The position numbers and the translations under genes are program-made. The notes under the pieces are model-generated. The model saw nothing but the letters and a program-made list of their open reading frames with translations. It had not been told where the DNA came from and made no database searches. From Pseudomonadota bacterium (GTDB taxonomy: Bacteria; Pseudomonadota; Alphaproteobacteria; Acetobacterales; Acetobacteraceae), in the NCBI GenBank assembly GCA_021805565.1, contig JAJZFA010000027.1:1-64000 (forward strand): a DNA stretch of 64,000 nt, written 5' to 3'. This document shows, piece by piece, positions 28,211 to 37,955 of the stretch; the first letter of the stretch is position 1, and every line of letters starts with the position of its first letter.

Positions 28211-28699
28211 ATGGAGCCGTTCTGGAAGACAAAGTCGCTGGAGCAAATGAGCAGGGAAGAATGGGAATCCCTGTGCGACGGCTGCGGCCGTTGCTGTCTG
28301 CACAAGTTGCGTCATGAGGATACGAACGAGCTTTCATTCACGAATGTCGCCTGCCGTTTGTTGGACCTGCATACCTGCCAGTGCAGCGATTATCCTCGCC
28401 GGCAACGGCGGGTGCCCGATTGCGTCAGCCTGACTCCCGCGGCGCTGCGGGAGATCGACTGGCTACCCCCATCCTGCGCCTATCGCCGTTTACGCGACGG
28501 CAAGGATTTGGCCTGGTGGCATCCGCTGGTATCGGGCGACCCCGAGACAGTGCATTCCGCCGGTGTATCGGTGCGCGGCCGGGCCATCGGCGAGCGACAG
28601 GCCGGTGCACTGGAAGATCACGTTGTGGGATGGCCGGGCGCGGCGCCCCGGGTGCGGCGGCCAAGGGACAATGGCACCAAGGAGACTTCGGAATGTTGA
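28211..28699 (+). CDS. YcgN/YkgJ-family cysteine-cluster protein
   Basis: A 162-residue protein of the UPF0260 (YcgN) type. It opens with [20 protein letters not shown], then a CxxCxxCC-type cluster CDGCGRCC (about 23-30), with further conserved Cys in [12 protein letters not shown] and at C81 and C99. The Cys set suggests bound zinc or iron-sulfur; function is unknown. It lies 33 bp after guaB and overlaps the next gene by 7 bp, so it probably belongs to that unit. Confidence 0.9.
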   Translation: MEPFWKTKSLEQMSREEWESLCDGCGRCCLHKLRHEDTNELSFTNVACRLLDLHTCQCSDYPRRQRRVPDCVSLTPAALREIDWLPPSCAYRRLRDGKDLAWWHPLVSGDPETVHSAGVSVRGRAIGERQAGALEDHVVGWPGAAPRVRRPRDNGTKETSEC

Positions 28700-29613
28700 A
28701 AGACGCTTTGTATGGCGGGATCAATGCCGCCGTGGTGACGCCGATGAATGCCGATCTGTCGATCGATCTCGATCGGATGGCGGCCCACTCGCGCTGGTTG
28801 CTGGCCAACGGCTGTAACGGCCTGGCGGTTCTGGGTACGACCGGGGAAGCGAACAGCCTGGGCGTCGATGAGCGGATGACTGTGCTGGAAGGGTTGGTCG
28901 CGCGCGGTATTCCGGCGGCGAAAATGTTGCCCGGCACGGGAACGACGGCGATTACCGATACGGTTTTACTAACCCGCCGGGCGGCCGCACTGGGCTGCCG
29001 TGGGGCGCTGCTATTGCCGCCTTTCTACTATAAAAATCCGTCCGACGACGGACTTCTGGCCTATTTTAATGAGGTAATTCAGCGGGTTGGTGGCGATATC
29101 GCGATTTATCTCTACAATTTTCCCCAGCAGTCGGCGATCCCGTTTTCCGTCGAATTCATCGGCCGTCTGTTGAAGGCCAACCCTGGCAAGGTCAAGGGTA
29201 TCAAGGACAGTTCCGGGAATTACGAGAACGGCCTGTCTTATGTGGAGGCGTTCGCACGCGATGGGTTCGAGGTTTATGCCGGCGACGATTCGTTGCTGAA
29301 ACCGCTGCTGGAACGGGGCAGTGCCGGTTCCATCACGGCGGCGTCGAACGTGAACTGCGCGCTTGGCGCTCAGGTTTATGCCAATTGGGATAATGCGGAC
29401 GGCGCCGCGGCGCAGGATGTTCTGTCGGCGACGCGCAAGGCGGTCATCTCCGTGCCGCTGATTCCTGGTCTGAAGGCGCTGGTGGCCCGCAATACCGGGG
29501 ATTCCCGGTGGCTGAATATCCGGCCGCCACACCTGAAGCTGACCGATGCGCAGACGACGGCGCTGTTCGGAGCGTTCGATGCCAGCGGGATCGCGTTGGC
29601 GAAGGCAGCCTGA
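28693..29613 (+). CDS. DapA-family aldolase/lyase (dihydrodipicolinate synthase-like)
   Basis: A 306-residue class-I aldolase of the DapA/NanA superfamily. The Schiff-base lysine is K171 in [11 protein letters not shown], the catalytic Tyr is Y141 in YLYNFPQQS, and the substrate-carboxylate loop [11 protein letters not shown] is at 47-57. Whether it is DapA itself or a catabolic relative (for example a 4-hydroxy-2-oxoacid or sugar-acid lyase) is open: the NFPQQS segment and lone position favour a relative. AAGGAG precedes the ATG, inside the end of the upstream gene. Confidence 0.88.
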   Translation: MLKDALYGGINAAVVTPMNADLSIDLDRMAAHSRWLLANGCNGLAVLGTTGEANSLGVDERMTVLEGLVARGIPAAKMLPGTGTTAITDTVLLTRRAAALGCRGALLLPPFYYKNPSDDGLLAYFNEVIQRVGGDIAIYLYNFPQQSAIPFSVEFIGRLLKANPGKVKGIKDSSGNYENGLSYVEAFARDGFEVYAGDDSLLKPLLERGSAGSITAASNVNCALGAQVYANWDNADGAAAQDVLSATRKAVISVPLIPGLKALVARNTGDSRWLNIRPPHLKLTDAQTTALFGAFDASGIALAKAA

Positions 29614-29730
29614 CCGCCACTCGTCTGTTTTACCCGAAAATCGGCGCTACGGCGGATCTTGCTCGGTTTCGAGACGACGCACCACGAATCCAATCGACGC
29701 CTGCCAAACAGAACACGTTCGGTTCCCCGC

Positions 29731-30567
29731 CTATTTCAACCCGAACCCCATGGCATGCAGCGCCGCGACCATTTTATCGCGGCCCGCCATTGCGGTCAGT
29801 TTGCCCATGCGGCCGATAACGCGGCTGGTCCAGGTGCTTGCGGCCATCTCTTGTCGTGCGGAGAAATCGGCCATTAGCCCGTCGTAAGCCGTTCGGCGTG
29901 CCGCTTCGCCGGTTGTGTCGTAAACCTCCCGGTGCAGCACCACGTCTTGCGGCAGGCGCGGCTTCACTTCGCTGCCGGAGCCGGCGGCATAGCCAACGCA
30001 CATGCCGAACAATCCGAAGGCGCCTTGCGGCAGGCCGGCGATGCGAGCCACTTCCGACGGGTTGTTGCGCAGCGCGCCGATATAGACGCACGACAATCCG
30101 AGGGACTCGGCGGCAACCGTCGCGTTTTGTGCCGCCAGGGCGGCATCGATCGCGGCGACCAGGAATGTTTCCTGATAGGGAATCGTGGCGAGTTCGACAC
30201 CTGAGTCGGCCGCGAGGCGCTGGTTGCGGGAGATGTCAGCAACCCAGATCAGAAATAGCGGACACTGCTCGATATGCTTCTGATTGGCCGCCACCACCGC
30301 GAGCGCGGCTTTCTTACCGGGCTCGGTGACCGCGATCACCGACCAGGCCTGCAGGTTCGAACTGGTGGCGGCCGACTGGGCCGCCGCGACCAGTGTTTCC
30401 AGCGTGCCGTGCGGCAAGGCGTCCGGGCGATAGGCGCGAACCGAGCGATGCGACAACAACAGGGCGATATGGTCGTTCCATGGCCCGACGGCCGGCGATG
30501 CCGCGACACCGTAGCGAAGCGCCAGCGCTTCAGCCGCCGGCGAGACGGATGGGATAGAGATGTCCAT
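29731..30567 (-). CDS. Nitroreductase-family FMN oxidoreductase (NfsA/FRP-like)
   Basis: A 278-residue flavoprotein. The FMN-binding opening HRSVRAYRPDALP is at about 43-55, the TSSNLQAWSVIAVTEP loop at about 77-92 and the C-terminal family segment LPQGAFGLFGMCVGY at about 175-189. NfsA/FRP-type enzymes use NADPH to reduce nitroaromatics, quinones or flavin. The ATG at 30567 is preferred; the frame extends further upstream with unlikely sequence. It is convergent with the DapA-like gene. Confidence 0.9.
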   Translation of the reverse strand: MDISIPSVSPAAEALALRYGVAASPAVGPWNDHIALLLSHRSVRAYRPDALPHGTLETLVAAAQSAATSSNLQAWSVIAVTEPGKKAALAVVAANQKHIEQCPLFLIWVADISRNQRLAADSGVELATIPYQETFLVAAIDAALAAQNATVAAESLGLSCVYIGALRNNPSEVARIAGLPQGAFGLFGMCVGYAAGSGSEVKPRLPQDVVLHREVYDTTGEAARRTAYDGLMADFSARQEMAASTWTSRVIGRMGKLTAMAGRDKMVAALHAMGFGLK

Positions 30568-30688
30568 GATAAAAAATCCTGTAACTGGATACCCGGTCGT
30601 GTGCGAACATAGCCTTGGTCGGGGCCGGATCTGGGGCCGGTCGCACACGATCCGCAGGCTGGACGATGGCCTCCCCGTAGCAAGGCGA

Positions 30689-31213
30689 TCAGTGGCCGGT
30701 GCCGGTTGGCGCGCCTCCGCCGGGTGCATTGGCGCCGGTTCCCGTCACGCCGCCCAACGGATTGAAGCGGCCGATATTGCCGATCAGCTGTTGCATGAAC
30801 GATGCATCTGTCCCCGGCGACGCGGTTTTGCGGGCGATCATCGTTACCGGCAATCCGTCGGCCTTGCTGACTTTGTCAACCGATTTCAGGACGCCCTTAT
30901 CGTCGAAATGTAAAACGACAACGCTCTGGTCGAGTTCGCCCATCGTGTTGGCCACGCGCTGCTGGGTCACCTCGGTGATATAGAGCCAGGTGTTATCGTC
31001 GAACGTATCCCGCGCCGTAGGCGAACCCAGGATCGCCGACACATCGGCCTTGGAGGACGTCCCCGGATTCAGCTCCTTCATCGCCTCGGAATCCACCTTG
31101 TTGCCGCGCAACTGCGGCGGCGGCATCAGCCACCCGCAGGAACAAACGAGCAGACAGGACACCAGCACCAGGCGGCGGAGCGGAAATGGCCAATTCGAGC
31201 ACGGTATGGGCAA
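30689..31213 (-). CDS. bamE: Outer-membrane assembly factor BamE (SmpA/OmlA), lipoprotein
   Basis: A 174-residue outer-membrane lipoprotein of the BAM complex. A lipobox signal LVSCLLVCSCGW gives a lipidated Cys near residue 26. The BamE core follows: LNPGTSSKADVSAILGSPTA, then DDNTWLYITEV and VVVLHFDDKGVLKSVDKV. A Gly/Ala/Thr-rich tail of about 30 residues is added. A TTG codon at 31213 is the only plausible start that includes the signal. It is divergent from the bc1-chaperone gene, the order typical of alphaproteobacteria. Confidence 0.92.
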   Translation of the reverse strand: MPIPCSNWPFPLRRLVLVSCLLVCSCGWLMPPPQLRGNKVDSEAMKELNPGTSSKADVSAILGSPTARDTFDDNTWLYITEVTQQRVANTMGELDQSVVVLHFDDKGVLKSVDKVSKADGLPVTMIARKTASPGTDASFMQQLIGNIGRFNPLGGVTGTGANAPGGGAPTGTGH

Positions 31214-31326
31214 CGGGGTATCCCACGAATTCTGGCGACAGGCTGGTTGGATCGGCGACAGGTCTTATCTATAGGTACGTCTCACGGCCGGATCGGCTAT
31301 GTCAATGAACATATGGCCGACAGGCC

Positions 31327-31914
31327 TTGGAACGAAACCCCGGCCCGAGCGCCGCGGAAACAGGTGAGGCGCGATTGGCTGGATTTCTTCGCAGACGCAA
31401 TAAATTCGAACGTCCTGCCTTTCAGCTTTACGGGGCAGCGGTGGCGGCGGCGCGCGACCCTTATCTGTATGCCACGCTGGGCGTGCCGGATACGCTCGAC
31501 GGGCGTTTCGATGCCATCGCGCTTTATGTTTATCTGATCGTGCGCCGTCTCGACATGGAAGCCGATCCCGGCCCGGCGCTGGCGCAGGCAATCTTTGACG
31601 CCATGTTCCTGGATATGGACATCAACTTGCGGGAGATGGGCGTCGGCGACCTGTCGGTCGGTAAGCGGAACCGAGCGATGTGGGAAGCATTTCACGGCCG
31701 CAGTGCGGCCTATGCCGCGGCATGGAACGACACGGCGGCGCTACAGGCCGCGTTCGCGCGAAATTTCTGGCGTGGCGCCGATCCCGGGGCCGGGTCGGCG
31801 GCGGAACTGGTTCGTATCGCGCGCGCGCAGTCGGGCTATCTCGCGGATCAGGACATTCAGGCGCTGTTGCGGGGCGAGGTCCAGTTTCGGCCGCCGATGG
31901 AAGCCGCCCGATGA
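31327..31914 (+). CDS. Ubiquinol-cytochrome c chaperone family (CBP3-like)
   Basis: A 195-residue cytoplasmic protein of the ubiquinol-cytochrome-c chaperone family, linked to assembly of the cytochrome bc1 complex. The conserved start of the domain, FLRRRNKFERPAFQLYG, is at about 20-36; DAMFLDMDINLREMGVGD and KRNRAMWEAFHGRS follow. Only TTG starts are in frame. 31327 gives the longest reading; 31375, preceded by AGGTGAGG with ideal spacing, would give MAGFLRRR and is at least as likely. It overlaps the DUF177 gene by 4 bp (ATGA). Confidence 0.88.
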   Translation: MERNPGPSAAETGEARLAGFLRRRNKFERPAFQLYGAAVAAARDPYLYATLGVPDTLDGRFDAIALYVYLIVRRLDMEADPGPALAQAIFDAMFLDMDINLREMGVGDLSVGKRNRAMWEAFHGRSAAYAAAWNDTAALQAAFARNFWRGADPGAGSAAELVRIARAQSGYLADQDIQALLRGEVQFRPPMEAAR

Positions 31915-32396
31915 TCCCCGAGCTCCACCGTCCGCTATCGCTGGACCGTATCGGATCGCAGGGGCTCGATCTGACCGTTGAGGCCAGTCAGGCGGAATGC
32001 GCGGCCATTGCGATACGGATGAACCTGCCGGCGGTTCTTGCGCTCACCTGCGTCTTCCACCTGGTCCGGGAACGCCGCGACATCGTACTTGCCCGCGGCG
32101 TTCTCCGTGCGCGAATCATCCAGACCTGCGTTGTCAGCCTCGAGCCGTTCGAAGCGCCGGTTGAGGAGGTGTTTCACGTCCGTTTTGTCCCGTCCGGCGA
32201 AGAAACCGACGACCCAGACCCGGAATCCGACGATGAAATTCCCTATGAGGGCAACGAAATCGATCCCGGCGAAGCCGCGGCCGAACAGCTCGGCCTGGCC
32301 CTCGATCCCTATCCGCGGATGCAAGGCGTGGAAATGCCGGACACCGGCGACGAACCCGACCCGCATCCGTTCGCTGCCTTGCGCCGGTTGAACTGA
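31911..32396 (+). CDS. DUF177/YceD-family protein
   Basis: A 161-residue cytoplasmic protein. The DUF177 core VLRARIIQTCVVSLEPFEAP, around residues 63-82, and the acidic tail (EEVFHVRFVPSGEETDDPD) are typical. In many bacteria it precedes rpmF and plsX and influences 23S rRNA expression or processing. Here neither follows: the next gene is convergent with only 6 bp between stops. It overlaps the preceding chaperone gene, an arrangement found in several alphaproteobacteria. Confidence 0.92.
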   Translation: MIPELHRPLSLDRIGSQGLDLTVEASQAECAAIAIRMNLPAVLALTCVFHLVRERRDIVLARGVLRARIIQTCVVSLEPFEAPVEEVFHVRFVPSGEETDDPDPESDDEIPYEGNEIDPGEAAAEQLGLALDPYPRMQGVEMPDTGDEPDPHPFAALRRLN

Positions 32397-32402
32397 CCGG
32401 CC

Positions 32403-33266
32403 TCACGCCGGGACGGGCGCTGCGCTGCCGCGGACTTCGGCCCGGTGTTGGGCATAGGACCGGGTGAATTCGGCGCCAAACAGAAAAATTTGCGCCGAGT
32501 AGTAAATCCACAACAGCGACGCCAGAACCGAACCGGCGGCGCCATAGCTGGAGGCAATGGCGCTGGTTCCGAGGTAAATGCCGATGGCTAACTTTCCGAA
32601 CGTGATCAGCAGCGCGGTGACACAGGCGCCGACGATCGTGTCGCGCCACTCCAGGCGGCGGTCAGGCAGGATTTTGTAGATCGCCGCGAAAATCACCGCC
32701 AGAAACACCAGTGAAATGGCGAAATTCAACAGGTGAAGCAGGATTTCGCTAAACGGCATTACACTGTTCAAGGCCTGTCCGACGGCGGCGATGGCTGCCC
32801 CGGCGATCACCGAGACCAGCAGCAAAAATCCCAGTGTCACCACCAAGGTCAAGCTGGTCAGGCGTGCCTTGATCAGGCGCATAACCGTCGTGCCCCGCGG
32901 TTCGGTGCGCCAAATCGCGTTCAAGGCGGATTGCATCTCGCTGAAGACCCCGCTGGCGGTCACGATCAGCGATACCAGTCCAATCGCGGTGGCGACCAGC
33001 CCAGCCTTATGATTAGACGCGCTGCCGATCGCCAGTTGCAGAAAGCCCGCGCTCTCGGGCCCCATGGTCTGGCTAAGCCGCGTCATCAACGCGCCGCGCG
33101 CCGCGTCTTCCCCGAATGCCAGCCCGGCGACGGCGACAACGATCAACAGCACCGGCCCGATCGATGTCACCGCGTAGAATGCGATGGCTGCCCCGCGCGA
33201 CAGGGCGCCGTCTTCGATAAATCCCTCGGCGCTGCGTTTGGTGACAATCCAAAGTGTTTTCAACAT
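32403..33266 (-). CDS. YihY/BrkB-family inner-membrane protein
   Basis: A 287-residue integral membrane protein with about six helices. The opening WIVTKRSAEGFIEDGALSRG followed by AAIAFYAVTSIGPVLLIVV is the family signature, and the end LLWIYYSAQIFLFGAEFTR is equally typical. Despite the older name 'RNase BN' the family is not a nuclease; a role in transport or envelope stress is assumed. The ATG at 33266 is chosen over the much longer upstream frame, which lacks family sequence. Confidence 0.92.
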   Translation of the reverse strand: MLKTLWIVTKRSAEGFIEDGALSRGAAIAFYAVTSIGPVLLIVVAVAGLAFGEDAARGALMTRLSQTMGPESAGFLQLAIGSASNHKAGLVATAIGLVSLIVTASGVFSEMQSALNAIWRTEPRGTTVMRLIKARLTSLTLVVTLGFLLLVSVIAGAAIAAVGQALNSVMPFSEILLHLLNFAISLVFLAVIFAAIYKILPDRRLEWRDTIVGACVTALLITFGKLAIGIYLGTSAIASSYGAAGSVLASLLWIYYSAQIFLFGAEFTRSYAQHRAEVRGSAAPVPA

Positions 33267-33324
33267 ACAAGTCCCGGTCCGACCCACCGTCAACGCGCCA
33301 GGACGGTTCGGGGTTGCGAGCCGG

Positions 33325-33798
33325 TTATCCGTCGGCGCGCGGCACCCAGGGAATCCTGGCGACGGAAATACCCTCCTCGGCCAGGCTTTCGGCCTGCTCC
33401 TCGCTGGTTTCCCCATAAATGCTTTTGGGTTCCGCCTCGCCGCGATGAATGGCCCGCGCCCGGTTCGCGAAATCCTGACCGACATAGTCGGAGGTCTTTT
33501 CGACTTCGGCGCGCAATTTTTGCAGCGCCGCCAGCATCTGTGCGGGCATCCGGCCGGTCGCGGTTTTCTCCGGCGTCGCGGGCGCGGTTTTCGCCGGCGG
33601 GGGCGCGGACTCCGTCGTCATGGGAAGACTGTCCCGTTTCGACAGGGCAGGCGCCATCAAAGCACGTTCCACATCGGTGCCGCCGCATTCGGGGCAATCG
33701 ATCAGGCCGCGCTTCGCCTGCTTTTCGAAACTGACGCTATCCTTGAACCAGCCGTCGAAATCGTGGTCCTGGCCGCATCGCAACTGGTAGTGGATCAT
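33325..33798 (-). CDS. DUF1178-family protein
   Basis: A 157-residue protein typical of alphaproteobacteria. Residues 1-45 form a zinc-ribbon-like unit: IHYQLRCGQDHDFDGWFKDS with C8, and CPECGG near 35-40. The C-terminal half (TSDYVGQDFANRARAIHRGE, then KSIYGETSEEQAESLAEEGI) is the conserved family end. Function is unknown. The ATG at 33798 opens the family N-terminus. It lies on the same strand as the glutaredoxin and CCA-adding genes upstream. Confidence 0.92.
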   Translation of the reverse strand: MIHYQLRCGQDHDFDGWFKDSVSFEKQAKRGLIDCPECGGTDVERALMAPALSKRDSLPMTTESAPPPAKTAPATPEKTATGRMPAQMLAALQKLRAEVEKTSDYVGQDFANRARAIHRGEAEPKSIYGETSEEQAESLAEEGISVARIPWVPRADG

Positions 33799-33872
33799 TC
33801 CCGGCCCTGACAAAGCCCCGATACCGTAACGCACATTAGTCTCGCACTCCCGCCGTGACAGGGCCAGAGCAT

Positions 33873-34133
33873 TCAGCCAATCCCCAGCAACGGATCCAGC
33901 TTTCCCGCTCGGTCCAACGCCACGAGCTCGTCACAGCCGCCGATATGCTGGCCGTCGATGAATATTTGCGGTGCCGAGGTCCGTCCGCCCGATCTTTCGC
34001 GGGCTTGTGCCCGAGCAGCCGAACCGGCGGGTGCGTCGATCTCGCGGAAGGGCACGCCCTTGCCGGTCAGGAGATGAACCGCCCGCTCACAGAACGGGCA
34101 CCAGGGTTGGGTATAGATTTCGATATCCGGCAT
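33873..34133 (-). CDS. grxC: Glutaredoxin 3-type thiol oxidoreductase
   Basis: An 86-residue monodomain glutaredoxin. The active site is CPFC (12-15) in YTQPWCPFCERAV; the cis-Pro TSAPQIFI and the GSH-binding GGCDELVALD follow. It reduces disulfides with glutathione in the cytoplasm. It starts 5 bp after the CCA-adding enzyme stop, so they are probably co-transcribed, together with DUF1178. Length matches GrxC. Confidence 0.95.
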   Translation of the reverse strand: MPDIEIYTQPWCPFCERAVHLLTGKGVPFREIDAPAGSAARAQARERSGGRTSAPQIFIDGQHIGGCDELVALDRAGKLDPLLGIG

Positions 34134-34138
34134 GTGTC

Positions 34139-35290
34139 TCACCTTGTGTCCAGCATGTTGGGCAGATTCGTCCGTCGCGCAAGTTCTGTCAGGCAGGCTG
34201 TCCGGTCCGCGACGCATCCGCCGTCCAGCCACCATTGCCGTACGCCACGCAGTAGTACGCCGATGGCGGGACCGGCGCCGACCCCTAGCGCCACCGCATC
34301 GCGGCCTTCCAACGGAAACGACGGGCGCGGCATCGCGGTCAAACGCCGCCGCACCGCCGCATCGCCATCCAGCCATGCCCGCCCGATCAGGTCGGCGGGG
34401 TCGCGATCCGCCAGCAAGCGCCGCAAATCCGCATCGGACCCGGTTGCAAGGGGCGTTGCGCCCAGCCGGACCAGGCGGTCGCGGTCCTCGTTCGCCAGCT
34501 TCAGTCGCTGCGCAAGCGCCATGGGATCGCCCGTCAGCATCCCCGCGAGGCGCAGAATCGGATCCGGCGGCAGCCGGTCCAGGTCTGGCATCGCGCCGGC
34601 TTCCGGGACGACCGCTTTCCAGATTCCCAGTCGGTCCATCAGGGTAACGCATGCGGACGGGTCCGGTGCGGCCAGGATCAGGCGCAGTTCGTGCCACAGC
34701 CTTTCGGCCGGCAGGCGGGCAAGTCCAGGCGTCCCTGCCTGAAGCGCACTCGTCGTCCGCGGATCGGGCGCCAGCGTTCCAAACCGGACGAAGAACCGAA
34801 AGAAGCGCAATATCCGAAGATAATCCTCGGCGATGCGGCTAGCCGGATCGCCGATGAACCGGACGCGGCCGGCCGCAAGGTCGGTTCGGCCGTCGAAATA
34901 GTCGAACACCGTGCCGTCCCGTGTCATCGACATGGCGTTGATGGTGAAATCCCGGCGCGAGGCGTCCTGCCGCCAATCCGTGGTGAACGCCACGGTCGCG
35001 TGGCGGCCGTCCGTGTCGATATCGCGGCGCAGCGTCGTGATCTCGAAACCCCGTCCATCGACGACCGCCGTGACCGTGCCATGCGTCAGCCCGGTCGGCA
35101 CCGCTTTCAACCCGGCTTGCCGCAGGGCCGTCAGCACGGCGCCCGGTTCATCCGGCGTCGCCATATCCAGGTCCGCCACGGCACGTCCGGCCAGGGCATC
35201 CCGTACTGCGCCGCCGACAACGCGCGCGTCCGGCAATACATTCCAGACTCGGCTCAGGGCCGGATCGCCGAGGAAAGACGGGATTGTCAT
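34139..35290 (-). CDS. CCA tRNA nucleotidyltransferase/poly(A) polymerase family
   Basis: A 383-residue class-II nucleotidyltransferase. The N-terminal catalytic domain includes VVGGAVRDALAGR (about 23-35) and the metal-binding DLDMAT (D38, D40); RRDFTINAMSM and FIGDPASRIAEDYLRILRFF carry the nucleotide-recognition and flexible-loop motifs. It adds or repairs the 3' CCA of tRNA; no other such gene is in the window. It overlaps the DUF6111 gene by 4 bp (ATGA) at its start. Confidence 0.92.
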   Translation of the reverse strand: MTIPSFLGDPALSRVWNVLPDARVVGGAVRDALAGRAVADLDMATPDEPGAVLTALRQAGLKAVPTGLTHGTVTAVVDGRGFEITTLRRDIDTDGRHATVAFTTDWRQDASRRDFTINAMSMTRDGTVFDYFDGRTDLAAGRVRFIGDPASRIAEDYLRILRFFRFFVRFGTLAPDPRTTSALQAGTPGLARLPAERLWHELRLILAAPDPSACVTLMDRLGIWKAVVPEAGAMPDLDRLPPDPILRLAGMLTGDPMALAQRLKLANEDRDRLVRLGATPLATGSDADLRRLLADRDPADLIGRAWLDGDAAVRRRLTAMPRPSFPLEGRDAVALGVGAGPAIGVLLRGVRQWWLDGGCVADRTACLTELARRTNLPNMLDTR

Positions 35291-35535
35291 CGTGGCACCG
35301 CCGAACCGGCCGGCACGATCCCGCCGTCGTGGATCTGGGCGGGAATATATGGCGTCCGGCCATCGCCGGCGTCGAGGTACCAGCCCCACAGCAGTGCCAG
35401 CACCGCCAGGACAACCAGCGTGACAAGGCCACCCAGCAGCCAGGCCGGCGGTGCGGGGGCCGGCGACAGCATCCGCCACACGGCGAAGCCGATAAAGGGC
35501 GTAAGAAACAGCACGATCTCAACGATGCGCGGCAA
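35287..35535 (-). CDS. DUF6111-family small membrane protein
   Basis: An 82-residue protein with two predicted membrane helices: IVEIVLFLTPFIGFAVW (4-20) and LLGGLVTLVVLAVLALLWGW (33-52). The C-terminal part has the family stretch TPYIPAQIHDGGIVPAG. Such proteins sit just before the CCA-adding gene in many alphaproteobacteria, and here the two overlap by ATGA. Function unknown. Confidence 0.88.
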   Translation of the reverse strand: MPRIVEIVLFLTPFIGFAVWRMLSPAPAPPAWLLGGLVTLVVLAVLALLWGWYLDAGDGRTPYIPAQIHDGGIVPAGSAVPR

Positions 35536-35610
35536 CGCGGCGGAGTCCCTTCGATGCCGCCCCGGCGTGGCGCGCGATACTGGCCCGCGCCGACGGTCCG
35601 GCGGCTTGCT

Positions 35611-36495
35611 TCAAGGCTGTGGGGTGGCGAAAATCGTTTCGACGGTTCGCGTCAGACTCTCCCGCCAGGGCGGCAGGCGCACCCCGAACACCTCGTGCAG
35701 CCGGGTGCAGTCCAATTGGGAATTGGCCGGACGCTTCGCCGGAGTCGGCCAGCCGGCGGTGGCGATCGGCACCACCTCGGGCACGGGGGCGCCGAACCGC
35801 GCGGCTTCCTCGAATGTCGCGGCGGCGAGGCCGAACCAGGTCGTGGCACCCGAACCGGCGGCATGGAACACGCCGCGATATTCCGGCTGCCACCCCGTCG
35901 AATCCAAACGGGCGATAATGGCCATGATCGCACTGGCAAGGTCGAAGGCCGTGGTCGGACACCCGTGTTGGTCGCCGACCACGGTCAATCTGGGCCGGGT
36001 TTTGCTCAAGGTCAGCATGGTGCGTACGAAGTTCTTGCCTGTGGCGCCATACACCCAGGCAGTCCGGAGAACTATGGCTCTAGCACCGGATGCCAGGACT
36101 GCATCCTCGCCGGCCAGTTTGCTGGCACCATAGACCCCTTGCGGTGCGACCGGGTCTGATTCGGTGTATGGGTCGGTTTTGGTTCCGTCGAAAACGTAGT
36201 CCGTGGAGACGTGTATCAATGGAATATCCGCCGCCTCGCACAGGCGGGCCAGGATTGCCGGCCCGTCGCGATTAGCCCGGTAAGCGGCAGCGGCATCGGT
36301 CTCGGCCGCGTCCACTGCTGTATAGGCCGCGGCGTTGACCACGATCCGGGGCGCGGCCGCGCGAAATGACGCCTCAATCGTGTCTGGCCGATCGAAGTCG
36401 AAATCCGGCCGGCCGATGCGTACTACGCCCGCGGCGGTTGCCAGAGCCGACGCGAGTTGTCCCGAACCGCCGGTGACGAGGATGTGCCCCGTCAT
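35611..36495 (-). CDS. rfbD: dTDP-4-dehydrorhamnose reductase
   Basis: A 294-residue short-chain dehydrogenase family enzyme, the last step to dTDP-L-rhamnose. The Rossmann motif is ILVTGGSGQLASAL (5-18). The STDYVFDG region and the YGASKLAGE active-site motif (Tyr, Lys) are present. It closes the run rfbB-rfbA-rfbC-rfbD and starts 30 bp after rfbC. The product feeds surface polysaccharide synthesis; no glycosyltransferase using it is adjacent. Confidence 0.95.
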   Translation of the reverse strand: MTGHILVTGGSGQLASALATAAGVVRIGRPDFDFDRPDTIEASFRAAAPRIVVNAAAYTAVDAAETDAAAAYRANRDGPAILARLCEAADIPLIHVSTDYVFDGTKTDPYTESDPVAPQGVYGASKLAGEDAVLASGARAIVLRTAWVYGATGKNFVRTMLTLSKTRPRLTVVGDQHGCPTTAFDLASAIMAIIARLDSTGWQPEYRGVFHAAGSGATTWFGLAAATFEEAARFGAPVPEVVPIATAGWPTPAKRPANSQLDCTRLHEVFGVRLPPWRESLTRTVETIFATPQP

Positions 36496-36525
36496 GGCCG
36501 GACCATTGTCATGCCGGCTACCGGA

Positions 36526-37079
36526 CTAATCATGGAACAGCGGCGGCAAATCCCGCAGCCGGGGCAATACCTTGTCCTTGTCCGACAGCATCGCCTGATC
36601 CGCCGGGACCGGCCACGCGATGCCGATGTCGGGGTCGTTCCAGATCACCCCGCGCTCCGCCGCCTTGTCGTATGCGCCGGTCACCTTGTAGATCACCTCG
36701 GTTTCCTCGGTCAGGGTGCAATAGGCGTGCAGAAACCCGGCCGGCACCCATATCTGCGTCCCGTTCTCCGCACCGATCTCCGCCCCCACCCACTGCCCGA
36801 ACGTCGCCGAACCGTGCCGCACATCGACGGCAACGTCGAAGATCGTGCCCTTCACGCAGCGCACCAGCTTGCCTTGCGCGTTGGGCCCAATCTGGCAGTG
36901 CAGGCCACGCACAACCCCGGCCGTGTTCGATACCGCATGGTTGTCCTGGATGAACGGTCCGGGAATACCGGCCTCCGCGAACCGCCCCTGGTTCCAGGTT
37001 TCGGAAAAATATCCGCGCGGATCGGCGAAGCGGGGCGGAGTGATCAGCTTTACGTCGGCAATCGCCAGCGCTTCGACCT

Positions 37080-37083
<4 letters not shown>
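36526..37083 (-). CDS. rfbC: dTDP-4-dehydrorhamnose 3,5-epimerase
   Basis: A 185-residue cupin-fold epimerase. Motifs [19 protein letters not shown] and VVRGLHCQ, containing the catalytic His, and VWVPAG-like [13 protein letters not shown] with its Tyr are present. It converts the 4-keto-6-deoxyglucose intermediate to the rhamno form. A GTG start at 37083 overlaps the rfbA stop (GTGA), so the start is well fixed. Length is the family norm. Confidence 0.95.

Positions 37084-37951
<868 letters not shown>

Positions 37952-37955
<4 letters not shown>

Noticed and set aside
26786-28315. A 509-codon open frame on the minus strand across guaB
   Set aside because: It lies antisense to a clear IMP dehydrogenase and has no domain or signal; such long shadow frames are expected at this GC content.
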